A DNA stretch of 64,000 nt from Exilibacterium tricleocarpae (GTDB lineage Bacteria > Pseudomonadota > Gammaproteobacteria > Pseudomonadales > Cellvibrionaceae): positions 388,840 to 452,839 of the forward strand of contig NZ_ML660088.1 in assembly GCF_007004655.1 (NCBI RefSeq), in the 5' to 3' direction. Shown here piece by piece: positions 39,635 through 47,799 of the stretch. Every line of letters starts with the position of its first letter. Positions within the stretch are counted from its first letter, which is position 1. The position numbers and the translations under genes are program-made. The notes under the pieces were generated by a model. That model made no database searches and had not been told where the DNA came from. It worked only from the letters and a program-made list of their open reading frames with translations.

Positions 39635-40687
39635 ATGCCCAGCCTACTCGAAGTCGATGCGATTACCTGCCGGTACGACCTGCAACCGGTGGTGGAAAAC
39701 CTCAGCTTTGATCTCGACACCGGCGCCATCGCCTGCCTGTTGGGACAGAGCGGCTGCGGCAAGACCACGGTGTTGCGGGCTATTGCCGGTTTCCAGCCGG
39801 TTGCGACGGGACGCATCGCGCTGCAGGGCAAGAACCTGTCGGCCCCCGGCTTCACCCTGGCGCCGGAAAAGCGCCGTATCGGTATGGTGTTCCAGGACTA
39901 TGCGCTCTTCCCTCACCTCAGCGTCAGTGACAATATCACCTTCGGTCTCAACGGGCTCGACCCGCGGGCGCGGCAGAGCGCCTGCGCGGAACTGCTGGAG
40001 TTGGTGCAACTCACCGGCTTTGCGCGGCGCTATCCCCACGAACTGTCCGGCGGACAACAACAGCGCGTGGCCCTGGCCCGCGCGCTGGCGCCGCAGCCGA
40101 CGCTACTGCTGCTGGACGAGCCCTTTTCAAGTCTGGATGTGGATTTGCGCCGGGCGCTGGCGCTGGAGGTCAGAGATATCCTGAAAGCGCGGCAGATCAG
40201 TGCCGTGATGGTCACCCACGACCAGGAGGAGGCGTTTGCCTTCGCCGACCAGATCGGTGTCGTCGACCGCGGTCGCGTGGAGCAGTGGGATACGCCGTTT
40301 AATCTCTACCACCAGCCGGTCTCGCGCTTTGTCGCCAACTTTATCGGCCAGGGCGTGCTGTTGCCGGGCCGGGCCCTGAGCGCTACTGCGGTGGCCACGG
40401 AGTTGGGCCGGATTACCGGCAAGCATCACTACGAATGGCTGGCCAATACGCCGGTGGAAGTGCTGTTGCGTCCGGACGATATTATCCACGACGACGGCAG
40501 CGACAAGCGCGCTCGCATCGTCAGCAAGGTATTTGCCGGCACCTCGACGCTTTACACGCTGCAACTTCCCACCGGCGGCGTGATTGAATCGGCGTTTCCC
40601 AGTCATCACGATTATAAAGTTGGCGACAACGTGGGTATTCGCGTCGAGGCCGAACACCTGATTGCGTTTACTTGCGCACAACCCTGA
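39635..40687 (+). CDS. ABC transporter ATP-binding protein (FbpC/PotA type)
   Basis: A 350-residue ABC ATPase of the Fe3+/polyamine/molybdate uptake type. Walker A GQSGCGKTT, Q-loop VFQDYALFPHLSV, signature LSGGQQQRVALARAL, Walker B LLLLDEPFSSLD and H-loop VMVTHDQEEA are all intact, and a C-terminal TOBE-like regulatory domain follows (LLPGRALSATAV, EVLLRPDDI). No permease or binding protein is encoded next to it; it follows argF by 15 bp. In Pseudomonas an equivalent orphan ATPase also sits by argF. The substrate is not readable, and ferric iron is one option. Confidence 0.9.
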   Translation: MPSLLEVDAITCRYDLQPVVENLSFDLDTGAIACLLGQSGCGKTTVLRAIAGFQPVATGRIALQGKNLSAPGFTLAPEKRRIGMVFQDYALFPHLSVSDNITFGLNGLDPRARQSACAELLELVQLTGFARRYPHELSGGQQQRVALARALAPQPTLLLLDEPFSSLDVDLRRALALEVRDILKARQISAVMVTHDQEEAFAFADQIGVVDRGRVEQWDTPFNLYHQPVSRFVANFIGQGVLLPGRALSATAVATELGRITGKHHYEWLANTPVEVLLRPDDIIHDDGSDKRARIVSKVFAGTSTLYTLQLPTGGVIESAFPSHHDYKVGDNVGIRVEAEHLIAFTCAQP

Positions 40688-40697
40688 GCGAAGGTCA

Positions 40698-40942
40698 TGG
40701 TTTGGGGTGGGGTCCGCTTCCTGAAAGCAAATATGTGCTAACCGATCGGTCTGGCATTGACTGGGGCTTTCAGAAACTCTCGACAGCAGGGATGCTGTCG
40801 TGACCAACAGTAGGCGCTTTAGGCGAGCCCCCAGGGACGGGTTTACGGCGTGTTTCTGCAGGCCCCACCCGGTGGCAGACCGATCAATTAGCACATTTTT
40901 ACTTAAAGAGGTGTCATTCTGTTCCGACCCCACATCGAACCA
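40698..40942. repeat. 245-bp near-palindromic dispersed repeat
   Basis: The outer arms are 40698-40715 and 40923-40942 (GGGGTGGGGTC versus GACCCCAC). Inner arms are GTGCTAACCGATCGGTCTGG (from 40735) and CAGACCGATCAATTAGCAC (ending 40894), and then CTTTCAGAAAC versus GTTTCTG. The centre holds the hairpin CGACAGCA-GGGA-TGCTGTCG (40781-40800) and GTAGGCGCTTTAGGCGAG. The same core occurs at 11.1 and 63.2 kb. It fills the space between the convergent ABC ATPase and CDGSH genes, where it could also end transcription. Confidence 0.8.
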
Positions 40943-40972
40943 AATTAGGAGCGCGCCATTTGCACCACTCGC

Positions 40973-41215
40973 TCAAAGCTTTTTGTGGGAACCGTCACAC
41001 ACAGGCGCGCGATCCGACTGCTTGCAGGCACAGAAAAATACCCGCCGGCTGTCAGCCGCTTCATAGCGCTGTGGCGCAAAACCGGTATCCTTATGGGAGC
41101 CGTCACAAAACGGCTGCTTGCTGCTGCGACCACAAGCACACCACCAATACGTCTTGCCCGCCTCCACCTCCACTGCAATCGGCACGGACTGCGCCACCAT
41201 CGGTTTTTCCATCAT
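40973..41215 (-). CDS. CDGSH iron-sulfur domain protein (double motif)
   Basis: An 80-residue protein with two CDGSH iron-sulfur motifs: CACGRSSKQPFCDGSH and CACKQSDRAPVCDGSH. Each Cys3His set binds a redox-active, acid-labile [2Fe-2S] cluster, as in mitoNEET relatives. Proteins of this class are linked to iron-sulfur and redox homeostasis. Two ATGs start the gene (41215, 41212), with TTGGAG 6-8 nt upstream. It converges on the ABC ATPase across the palindromic repeat. Confidence 0.92.
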   Translation of the reverse strand: MMEKPMVAQSVPIAVEVEAGKTYWWCACGRSSKQPFCDGSHKDTGFAPQRYEAADSRRVFFCACKQSDRAPVCDGSHKKL

Positions 41216-41696
41216 GCTTCTCCAAAAAGTTTCAACTGATCAGGTTGGCGAGCCACCGCAGGCACAAGTGCGGAAAAAAACACCACCCCAGGGTTCACAC
41301 TAAGGTTACCCACGCATTATCCCCGCAAGGTTTGGCATCTGGCTATAGTTGGGCCACGACTCTAGATGAAAATATTATAATGTGTGCTTTTTAAGCAACT
41401 AAAGGGTATACCCTAGTAGCTGTGCAGAGTAGCGGATTAGTGGTCACTGACATGCTGACTTACCCACATTTTATCCACAAGAACTCATCACACTATTTAC
41501 CTTGCAATAACCGGAAAACCGCATTATCTTGTATGTCAACTCCAAAACACCCCAACATATAGGGGTGTTGTAGTTTAGCAAGGCACCTGCTAATTCAACT
41601 GTCAGACTGATAAATACTATATGCCGAGCGCTATCGCGAGCGATAGAAGACCCGGCAGGTAGAGGCTAAATCGCAAAATCAGGGTTTTTAAAACTG
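41216..41696 (+). promoter_or_regulatory. nrdAB upstream region: DnaA box and candidate NrdR boxes
   Basis: This region has no gene. A perfect DnaA box TTATCCACA lies at 41471-41479. Two candidate NrdR boxes follow at 41490-41505 (ACACTATTTACCTTGC) and 41519-41534 (CCGCATTATCTTGTAT), 29 bp apart, each matching the 16-bp consensus at 10-11 positions. A palindrome AACACCCC-N8-GGGGTGTT is at 41546-41569. DnaA and NrdR control of class I nrd genes is established in enterobacteria and Pseudomonas; the boxes here are read by eye. Confidence 0.5.
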
Positions 41697-41790
41697 GAGT
41701 CTCAACGGGCTTCTAACCAGAGTCTCAACGGGCTTTTAACCAGAGTCTCAACGGGCTTCTAACCAAAGTCTCAACGGGCTTCTAAAACCA
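41697..41790. repeat. Four tandem copies of a 23-bp unit upstream of nrdA
   Basis: Three units of 23 bp built on GAGTCTCAACGGGCTTCTAA plus CCA begin at 41697, 41720 and 41743, with one or two mismatches; a 25-bp fourth copy follows at 41766. Degenerate AGACCCA/AGACTCA remnants continue to 41846. Units abut without spacers. Confidence 0.9.
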
Positions 41791-42112
41791 GCGGCTCAAC
41801 GAGCCGAGACCCAAAGCATAGAGACTCAAAAAACAGAGACCCAAAACGTCGTCAAGAGGCATTCGACACAACAATAATGAAGATCGATTGGACATCGCAA
41901 ATATCGCCGGCAACCGGCACTGCGCATCTGTTCAGCAGAGCCACCGGCAGCGGCGTCTCACCCAGTGACACAAAAAACCTCTTTTTCTGTGACCTGCGCC
42001 ACCAAGCCTCACGCAACACTTCATGTAAGGGCAACACACATCGCCACCCCCACTACCGGTGCGATGGTAACCATTTATTACTGGCATAACACACACGTAC
42101 GCGGAGACGTTC
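41791..42112. other. Leader region of nrdA, no gene
   Basis: About 320 bp with decayed repeat remnants at its start and an imperfect inverted repeat around 41967-41999 (TGACACAAAAA and TTTTTCTGTGA). A short open frame (41877-42089) lacks a ribosome site and family resemblance. The nrdA 5' leader may therefore be several hundred nucleotides long. Confidence 0.3.
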
Positions 42113-44971
42113 ATGCACACCGAAACCACTGTAAGTCAATCACGGTCCGCCAGCCCGGAACCGGCAGCGCTCAGCAGCAGCACGACTGTCTCAGCGACGG
42201 CGCCCGGTCAATTGCGTGTTATCAAACGCAATGGCACCGTAGTGCCTTACGATGACAGCAAGATCGCTGTCGCCATGACCAAAGCTTTCCTGGCCGTCGA
42301 AGGCGGTACAGCAGCCGCCTCGAGCCGAATACACGAAACCGTCAACGCCCTCACCAAGCAGATTTCGGCAACCTTCCAACGCCGGATGCCGTCCGGGGGC
42401 ACTATTCATATCGAAGATATCCAGGACCAGGTCGAGCTGGTGCTGATGCGCTCGGGTGACCAAAAAGTTGCCCGCGACTACGTGCTCTACCGGGAGGAGC
42501 ACGCGCGCCTGCGTGCCGAAAAGCAACAGGCCCAACCCGACCCCGATTACCCCAGGCTGCAGGTGACGCTCGCCGACGGCAGCCGCCGGGACCTGGATAT
42601 GGGACGCGTGCGCACCGTGGTTGAGGAGGCCTGCGCCGGGCTCAAGGACGTTGAGGCCAAAACCATTCTCGACGAAGCCATGCGCAATCTGTACGACGGC
42701 GTTTCGCTCGACGATGTCAATACATCGCTGGTCATTACCGCCCGCACCCTGGTGGAGCAAGAGCCCAATTACTCATTCGCCACCGCGCGCCTGCTGTTGG
42801 ATAAACTGCGCGCTGAGGCCCTGTCGTTCCTGGGCGTCGCCGAATCCGCCACCCAGGCCGATATGAGCGAGTACTACGCCCAGGCCCTGCCCGCCTATAT
42901 CCGCAAAGGGGTCGAATTGGAGCTGCTATCGCCGGAACTCCTGCAGTTCGATATGGCGAAGCTGGCCGCCGCACTGGACGCCGAACGCGATCTGCAGTTC
43001 ACCTATCTGGGGCTACAGACTCTCTATGATCGCTATTTTATTCACAGCGATGAGGTGCGCTTTGAGCTGCCGCAAATCTTTTTTATGCGCGTGGCGATGG
43101 GACTGGCGGTCGAGGAACCCGAAAAAGAGGCGCGCGCGGTCGAGTTTTATCAACTGCTGTCGTCTTTCGACTACATGAGTTCCACCCCGACCCTGTTCAA
43201 CGCCGGCACCCTGCGACCACAGCTCTCCTCTTGTTACCTCACCACGGTACCCGACGACCTGCGCGGTATCTACGGCGCCATTCAGGACAACGCCATGCTG
43301 TCGAAATGGGCCGGCGGCCTCGGCAACGACTGGACCCCGGTGCGCTCGCTCGGCGCCTACATTAAGGGCACCAACGGCAAGTCCCAGGGCGTGGTGCCGT
43401 TTCTCAAAGTCGCCAACGATACGGCGGTGGCGGTCAACCAGGGTGGCAAGCGCAAAGGTGCCGTCTGCGCCTACCTGGAGACCTGGCACCTGGATATCGA
43501 GGAGTTTCTGGAACTGCGCAAAAACACCGGCGACGACCGCCGCCGCACCCATGATATGAACACCGCCAACTGGGTGCCCGACCTGTTTATGAAGCGGGTC
43601 TTCGAAGACAAGGACTGGACGTTGTTTTCCCCCAACGACGTTCCGGATTTGCACGACCTCTACGGCCAAGCTTTCGAGCAACGTTACGAAGAATATGAAC
43701 ACCAGACCAGCACCGGTGAGATGAAACTGTTCAAGCGTATCCGCGCCCAGGAACTGTGGCGCAAGATGCTCGGCATGCTGTTCGAAACCGGACATCCGTG
43801 GATTACCTTCAAAGACAGTTGCAACCTGCGCAGCCCGCAGCAACACGCCGGGGTGATCCACTCGTCCAACCTGTGCACCGAAATTACCCTGAACACCAAA
43901 TCGGATAAGGAAATTGCGGTGTGCAACCTGGGTTCGGTGAACCTGGCCCAACACGTAGTCGACGGCGCCCTGGATACGGACAAGCTGCGCCGCACGGTAA
44001 AAACCGCCGTGCGTATGCTCGATAACGTGATCGACATCAACTACTACTCAGTGCCGGCGGCGCGCGCCTCCAACCTCCGCCACCGCCCCATCGGGCTCGG
44101 CATTATGGGGTTTCAGGATTCACTCTACAAACTGCGCATCGGCTACGGCTCCGATGCCGCGGTGGAGTTTGCCGATCGCTCCATGGAGGCGATCAGCTAC
44201 TACGCCATCGAGGCCTCCAGCAACCTGGCGACCGAGCGCGGCAGCTATATCAGTTACGAGGGGTCGCTGTGGAGTAAAGGCACGCTGCCGATCGATTCCA
44301 TTGAGATTCTCAGCAGGAACCGCGGCGAGCAGTTTATCGAAGTCGACCGCAGTCAAACGCTCGATTGGGACGGCCTGCGCGTGCAGGTAAAAAACAACGG
44401 TATGCGCAACTCCAATGTGCTCGCCATCGCGCCGACCGCCACCATCGCCAATATTACCGGTGTGTCTCAATCCATCGAGCCGACCTATCAGAACCTCTAT
44501 GTGAAGTCGAACCTGTCCGGTGAATTTACCGTGGTCAACCCCTACCTGGTGCACGACCTCAAGGATCGCGGCCTGTGGGATACGGTGATGGTCAACGACC
44601 TGAAATACTACGAGGGCTCGGTGCAGAAAATCGATCGCATTCCGGCAGACCTGAAACACCTGTATGCCAACGCCTTCGAGGTGGAGCCCCGCTGGATCGT
44701 CGATGCGGCCAGCCGCCGGCAAAAGTGGATCGACCAGGCCCAGAGCCTGAACCTGTATATCGCCGGCGCCAGCGGCAAAAAGCTGGATGTCACCTATCGC
44801 ATGGCCTGGTACCGGGGTTTGAAAACCACCTACTACCTGCGGGCCCTGGCGGCCACCACCACGGAGAAGTCCACGGTCGAAACCGGCACCCTGAATGCCG
44901 TCGCAGCCAGCGCCACGGAAGTGCCGCAGGCCTGCGCGCTGGACGATCCCGATTGCGAGGCGTGTCAATAA
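42113..44971 (+). CDS. nrdA: Class Ia ribonucleoside-diphosphate reductase, alpha subunit
   Basis: A 952-residue catalytic subunit that reduces ribonucleotides to deoxyribonucleotides. Two N-terminal ATP-cone domains are visible: residues about 36-135 (VIKRNGTVVPYDDSKIAVAM) and 145-235 (VTLADGSRRDLDMGRVRTVV), the arrangement known from Pseudomonas NrdA for allosteric activity control. The catalytic core has SSCYLTTVPD, HSSNLCTEITLN and the RNR signature around NVLAIAPTATIANITGVS. The C-terminal redox pair is CALDDPDCEACQ. Length is longer than the 760 of E. coli because of the second cone. nrdB follows after 140 bp with a hairpin between. Confidence 0.97.
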   Translation: MHTETTVSQSRSASPEPAALSSSTTVSATAPGQLRVIKRNGTVVPYDDSKIAVAMTKAFLAVEGGTAAASSRIHETVNALTKQISATFQRRMPSGGTIHIEDIQDQVELVLMRSGDQKVARDYVLYREEHARLRAEKQQAQPDPDYPRLQVTLADGSRRDLDMGRVRTVVEEACAGLKDVEAKTILDEAMRNLYDGVSLDDVNTSLVITARTLVEQEPNYSFATARLLLDKLRAEALSFLGVAESATQADMSEYYAQALPAYIRKGVELELLSPELLQFDMAKLAAALDAERDLQFTYLGLQTLYDRYFIHSDEVRFELPQIFFMRVAMGLAVEEPEKEARAVEFYQLLSSFDYMSSTPTLFNAGTLRPQLSSCYLTTVPDDLRGIYGAIQDNAMLSKWAGGLGNDWTPVRSLGAYIKGTNGKSQGVVPFLKVANDTAVAVNQGGKRKGAVCAYLETWHLDIEEFLELRKNTGDDRRRTHDMNTANWVPDLFMKRVFEDKDWTLFSPNDVPDLHDLYGQAFEQRYEEYEHQTSTGEMKLFKRIRAQELWRKMLGMLFETGHPWITFKDSCNLRSPQQHAGVIHSSNLCTEITLNTKSDKEIAVCNLGSVNLAQHVVDGALDTDKLRRTVKTAVRMLDNVIDINYYSVPAARASNLRHRPIGLGIMGFQDSLYKLRIGYGSDAAVEFADRSMEAISYYAIEASSNLATERGSYISYEGSLWSKGTLPIDSIEILSRNRGEQFIEVDRSQTLDWDGLRVQVKNNGMRNSNVLAIAPTATIANITGVSQSIEPTYQNLYVKSNLSGEFTVVNPYLVHDLKDRGLWDTVMVNDLKYYEGSVQKIDRIPADLKHLYANAFEVEPRWIVDAASRRQKWIDQAQSLNLYIAGASGKKLDVTYRMAWYRGLKTTYYLRALAATTTEKSTVETGTLNAVAASATEVPQACALDDPDCEACQ

Positions 44972-44992
44972 CGGATTAAGGGGAGAGCGTCA

Positions 44993-45027
44993 GTCTGGCG
45001 GGGGCTTCGGCCCCCGCCCAGACCTTT
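44993..45027 (+). terminator. Strong hairpin with T-tail between nrdA and nrdB
   Basis: GTCTGGCGGGGGC and GCCCCCGCCCAGAC form a long GC stem with a TTCG loop, then CTTTT. It looks like an intrinsic terminator or attenuator located inside the nrdAB unit, and could lower nrdB expression or protect the nrdA 3' end. Confidence 0.7.
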
Positions 45028-45112
45028 TAGCGCGAACACCCTAGTCATAACGATAGTCAAACCGCTAGCCACACTGAATTTCACTGTACAAGTTTTGAGG
45101 ATCAACAACACT

Positions 45113-46399
45113 ATGCTGAGCTGGGATGAGTACAAAGACGAAGCACCCGCCGCCCCCGAACCGCAACTGGCCCCGGTCGCTGAAAAACCCGAACTTAAAA
45201 TACGCGAACCGGAGCCGGTAGCGGCCCAACCGGCCGCCCCCGCCAGCGCCGACAGCGCGCCGGCGCCCGCTGCTGACGACGCGCCGGCGGCTCCCGCCGA
45301 CGACAGTACCCTGGCCGCCGCCAAAGCCGCCGTCAAGGCGCTCGACCCGGCCCCCGGACTGGAGGAGCTGGAAATGGGCGCCGCCCGGGTGATGGTTGAC
45401 GACAAAGCCATGATCAACTGTCGCGCCGATCTCAACCAACTGGTGCCCTTCAAATACGACTGGGCCTGGCAGAAATACCTCGACGGCTGCGCCAACCACT
45501 GGATGCCCCAGGAGGTCAACATGACCGCGGATATCGCCCTGTGGAAAAGCAGTGAGGGTCTGTCCGAGGATGAACGCCGCATCGTGATGCGCTCACTGGG
45601 CTATTTCTCCACCGCCGACAGCCTGGTCGCCAACAACCTGGTGCTCGCCATCTATCGCCTGGTCACCAACCCCGAGTGTCGCCAGTATATCCTGCGGCAG
45701 GCGTTCGAGGAGGCGATTCACACCCATGCTTACCAGTACTGCATTGAATCTCTGGGCATGGACGAGGGCGAGGTTTTCAACATGTATCGGGAACTGCCGT
45801 CGGTCGCCAACAAAGCGGCGTGGAGCCTCAAACATACCCACTCGCTCGGCAACCCCACGTTTACCACCGGCACGGTGGAGAGTGACCGGGAACTGTTGCG
45901 CAATCTGGTCGCTTTTTACGTCGTCACCGAAGGTATTTTCTTTTACTGCGGCTTTACCCAGATCTTGTCGATGGGCCGGCGCAATAAAATGACCGGAGTG
46001 GCCGAGCAGTTCCAATATATTTTGCGCGACGAATCCATGCACTTGAATTTCGGCATCGATGTGATCAACCAGATCAAACTTGAAAATCCACAACTGTGGA
46101 CCGCCGAGTTCCAGCAGGAAGTGGCGCAGATGATCCTGGAGGGCACAGAGCTGGAAATCCAATACGCCCGTGACTCCATGCCCCGCGGCGTCCTGGGTAT
46201 GAATGCGGCCACCATGGAGGAATACCTGCACTTCATCGCCAACCGCCGCCTGGCGCAACTGGGTCTGCCGGAGCAATTTGCCGGTGCGCAAAACCCCTTC
46301 CCGTGGATGAGTGAAATCATGGATCTGCGCAAAGAGAAGAACTTTTTTGAAACGCGGGTGATTGAATACCAAACCGGCGGCGCCCTGAGCTGGGAGTAG
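45113..46399 (+). CDS. nrdB: Class Ia ribonucleoside-diphosphate reductase, beta subunit
   Basis: A 428-residue radical-generating subunit with a diiron site. It starts [10 protein letters not shown], like the Pseudomonas protein. An Ala/Pro/Asp-rich low-complexity linker fills residues 10-85. The helical core follows, with [13 protein letters not shown], the metal ligands in [11 protein letters not shown] and [11 protein letters not shown], and the C-terminal tail [16 protein letters not shown] that docks on NrdA. ATG 45113 is used; GAGG lies 12 nt upstream, and a TTG at 45095 would add six residues. Confidence 0.96.
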   Translation: MLSWDEYKDEAPAAPEPQLAPVAEKPELKIREPEPVAAQPAAPASADSAPAPAADDAPAAPADDSTLAAAKAAVKALDPAPGLEELEMGAARVMVDDKAMINCRADLNQLVPFKYDWAWQKYLDGCANHWMPQEVNMTADIALWKSSEGLSEDERRIVMRSLGYFSTADSLVANNLVLAIYRLVTNPECRQYILRQAFEEAIHTHAYQYCIESLGMDEGEVFNMYRELPSVANKAAWSLKHTHSLGNPTFTTGTVESDRELLRNLVAFYVVTEGIFFYCGFTQILSMGRRNKMTGVAEQFQYILRDESMHLNFGIDVINQIKLENPQLWTAEFQQEVAQMILEGTELEIQYARDSMPRGVLGMNAATMEEYLHFIANRRLAQLGLPEQFAGAQNPFPWMSEIMDLRKEKNFFETRVIEYQTGGALSWE

Positions 46400-46401
46400 G
46401 C

Positions 46402-46656
46402 ATGACAGAGGTCGCGCCCCAACCGACCGGGGCGCGACGCCAGGGCCACTACGGCACACTCGCTTTGGAGGAAAATGTGAACAAACAACACGCCAGCCCG
46501 GAAAGCATCATCAAAGCGCTGAACCAACTCAGCCAGACCATCGAAGCCATGGCGATTGTGGTCAACCGGCTAAAACGGTCTGTGGAACATGATTCAAACC
46601 AGGCCGCAGTCGCCGCAGCGGAGGCCGACCAGCACTGCGACCGCAAATTACACTGA
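46402..46656 (+). CDS. Small hypothetical protein after nrdB
   Basis: An 84-residue frame begins 2 bp after the nrdB stop. A GTG at 46477 with GGAGGA just upstream is a better initiation site and would give a 59-residue protein starting MNKQHASPESIIKALNQLSQ. The core (IEAMAIVVNRLKRSVEH) is a single amphipathic or coiled-coil helix. I do not recognise the family. Position suggests translation with nrdAB. Confidence 0.5.
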   Translation: MTEVAPQPTGARRQGHYGTLALEENVNKQHASPESIIKALNQLSQTIEAMAIVVNRLKRSVEHDSNQAAVAAAEADQHCDRKLH

Positions 46657-46727
46657 CTCGCCACGCCGGTGCCGGGCGATCGTCTTGAACTTCACCGTCA
46701 CAGAGGTTTTCAGGAAAGGGGGTATCT

Positions 46728-47129
46728 GTGAGCGCGCAAATCAGCGACGCCCTGCAAGAGATTCAGCAGCCGTTAACAGACCACAGCCAGAAATCAAAGT
46801 ATCGCCAAGTTGCCCGTATCATCACGCATCTGCGGAATGAACTGCACCAGCAGCATCCTCAGTTGGCCATGCCCACCAGTTGGATGATTGAGTGCCTGGT
46901 CTTTAATTGCCCCGCCAGTGACTTTAACGGCGATAACTGGCAGGATATCGTCAACGCTGTTTTAGATCGTATCAGCGACGATATGGCGCGGGACTACGGC
47001 CGTGAGTGCCACTACCACCAGACCGACGGCACTACCCCGTTGTTTCCCAATCATGACCTCTACGACGAAACAGACGCCTACCATTTCTGCCAGCGCCTGT
47101 CACAGTACCTGGAAAAGGACATGGGCTAG
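46728..47129 (+). CDS. Hypothetical protein resembling the C-terminal domain of nucleotidyltransferases
   Basis: A 133-residue soluble protein with GTG start 46728 after AGGAAAGGGGG. The segments YRQVARIITHLRNEL, PTSWMIECLVFNCPASDF and DAYHFCQRLSQYLE recall the helical C-terminal region (consensus P-S-(F/Y)-L-I-E-C-L-V-x-N-x-P) of CD-NTase-like and other Pol-beta nucleotidyltransferases. The catalytic GS...DxD half is missing, so no enzymatic activity is expected. It may be a stand-alone relic or a binding domain. The family link is from memory of the motif and needs a profile search. The gene sits between a small ORF and a DUF6231 gene on the same strand. Confidence 0.6.
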   Translation: MSAQISDALQEIQQPLTDHSQKSKYRQVARIITHLRNELHQQHPQLAMPTSWMIECLVFNCPASDFNGDNWQDIVNAVLDRISDDMARDYGRECHYHQTDGTTPLFPNHDLYDETDAYHFCQRLSQYLEKDMG

Positions 47130-47161
47130 CGCCGCGCCACCATCTTTGCGGGAGTGTCCCT

Positions 47162-47656
47162 ATGGTAAATACGGCAAGCCCCAGTCAGGCTCTCTACCAA
47201 TTACTCAACGAACAGCAACCCCAACAGGTATTAAGCTGCTCGCGAAGCGATATCCCGGCACTGGCAGCCTACTGTCAGGCGCATGACTGCGAGTTCGTCC
47301 ATCTCGACCCCGCCGACGACGGTATCGACCCGAAACGCTACGATCTGGCGGTGGTCGCCGACTGTCTGGAACATCTGGATAAGGCACGGGGTACGGCATT
47401 GTTGGCACGGCTGCGCAATTTACACAGCCACCGCATCTGGGTAGTAGTCGACGAGACCGCCGGCTGGCAGTTAACGGACTTTATTGCACTGGGCTTTCAG
47501 CGCCTGCAAGCGTTCAGTGATGAATCGCAGGCCGGCGAAAAAACTCGCTGTTACTGCAGCTATGGTTATGATATCAACACCTATAACCACACCCGCACCT
47601 GGAATAACCCGCGCTTTTGGGCCAACCCGGAGAACTTCGGCAAATATTGGTGGTGA
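47162..47656 (+). CDS. DUF6231 family protein
   Basis: A 164-residue protein. The C-terminus YGYDINTYNHTRTWNNPRFW then ANPENFGKYWW is diagnostic of DUF6231, seen in Pseudomonas and relatives. The middle part YDLAVVADCLEHLDK resembles the motif of Rossmann methyltransferases (D-(V/A)-V-x-x-D-x-L-E-H-L), but the glycine-rich SAM loop is not evident (VLSCSRSD), so it may be an inactive relative. Function is unknown. It starts 32 bp after the previous gene. Confidence 0.8.
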   Translation: MVNTASPSQALYQLLNEQQPQQVLSCSRSDIPALAAYCQAHDCEFVHLDPADDGIDPKRYDLAVVADCLEHLDKARGTALLARLRNLHSHRIWVVVDETAGWQLTDFIALGFQRLQAFSDESQAGEKTRCYCSYGYDINTYNHTRTWNNPRFWANPENFGKYWW

Positions 47657-47799
47657 GGTGTCAGTTGGACATGACTATATAACTGACCTGCCATCTCCTA
47701 GTATCAGCGCCATATTCTCGAATCGTATGCATCTGCGGTGAATTTTTCGCCCGTCAACTCATCACCGCCGGCAATACCGTTTCCGGTAATATGGGTCGG

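Noticed and set aside
41697-41846. Tandem 23-bp units considered as a CRISPR array
   Set aside because: Units abut with no unique spacers, vary in length, and no cas genes are near.
41877-42089. 70-codon frame in the nrdA leader
   Set aside because: No ribosome site; His/Arg/Asn-rich translation with no resemblance to a protein family.
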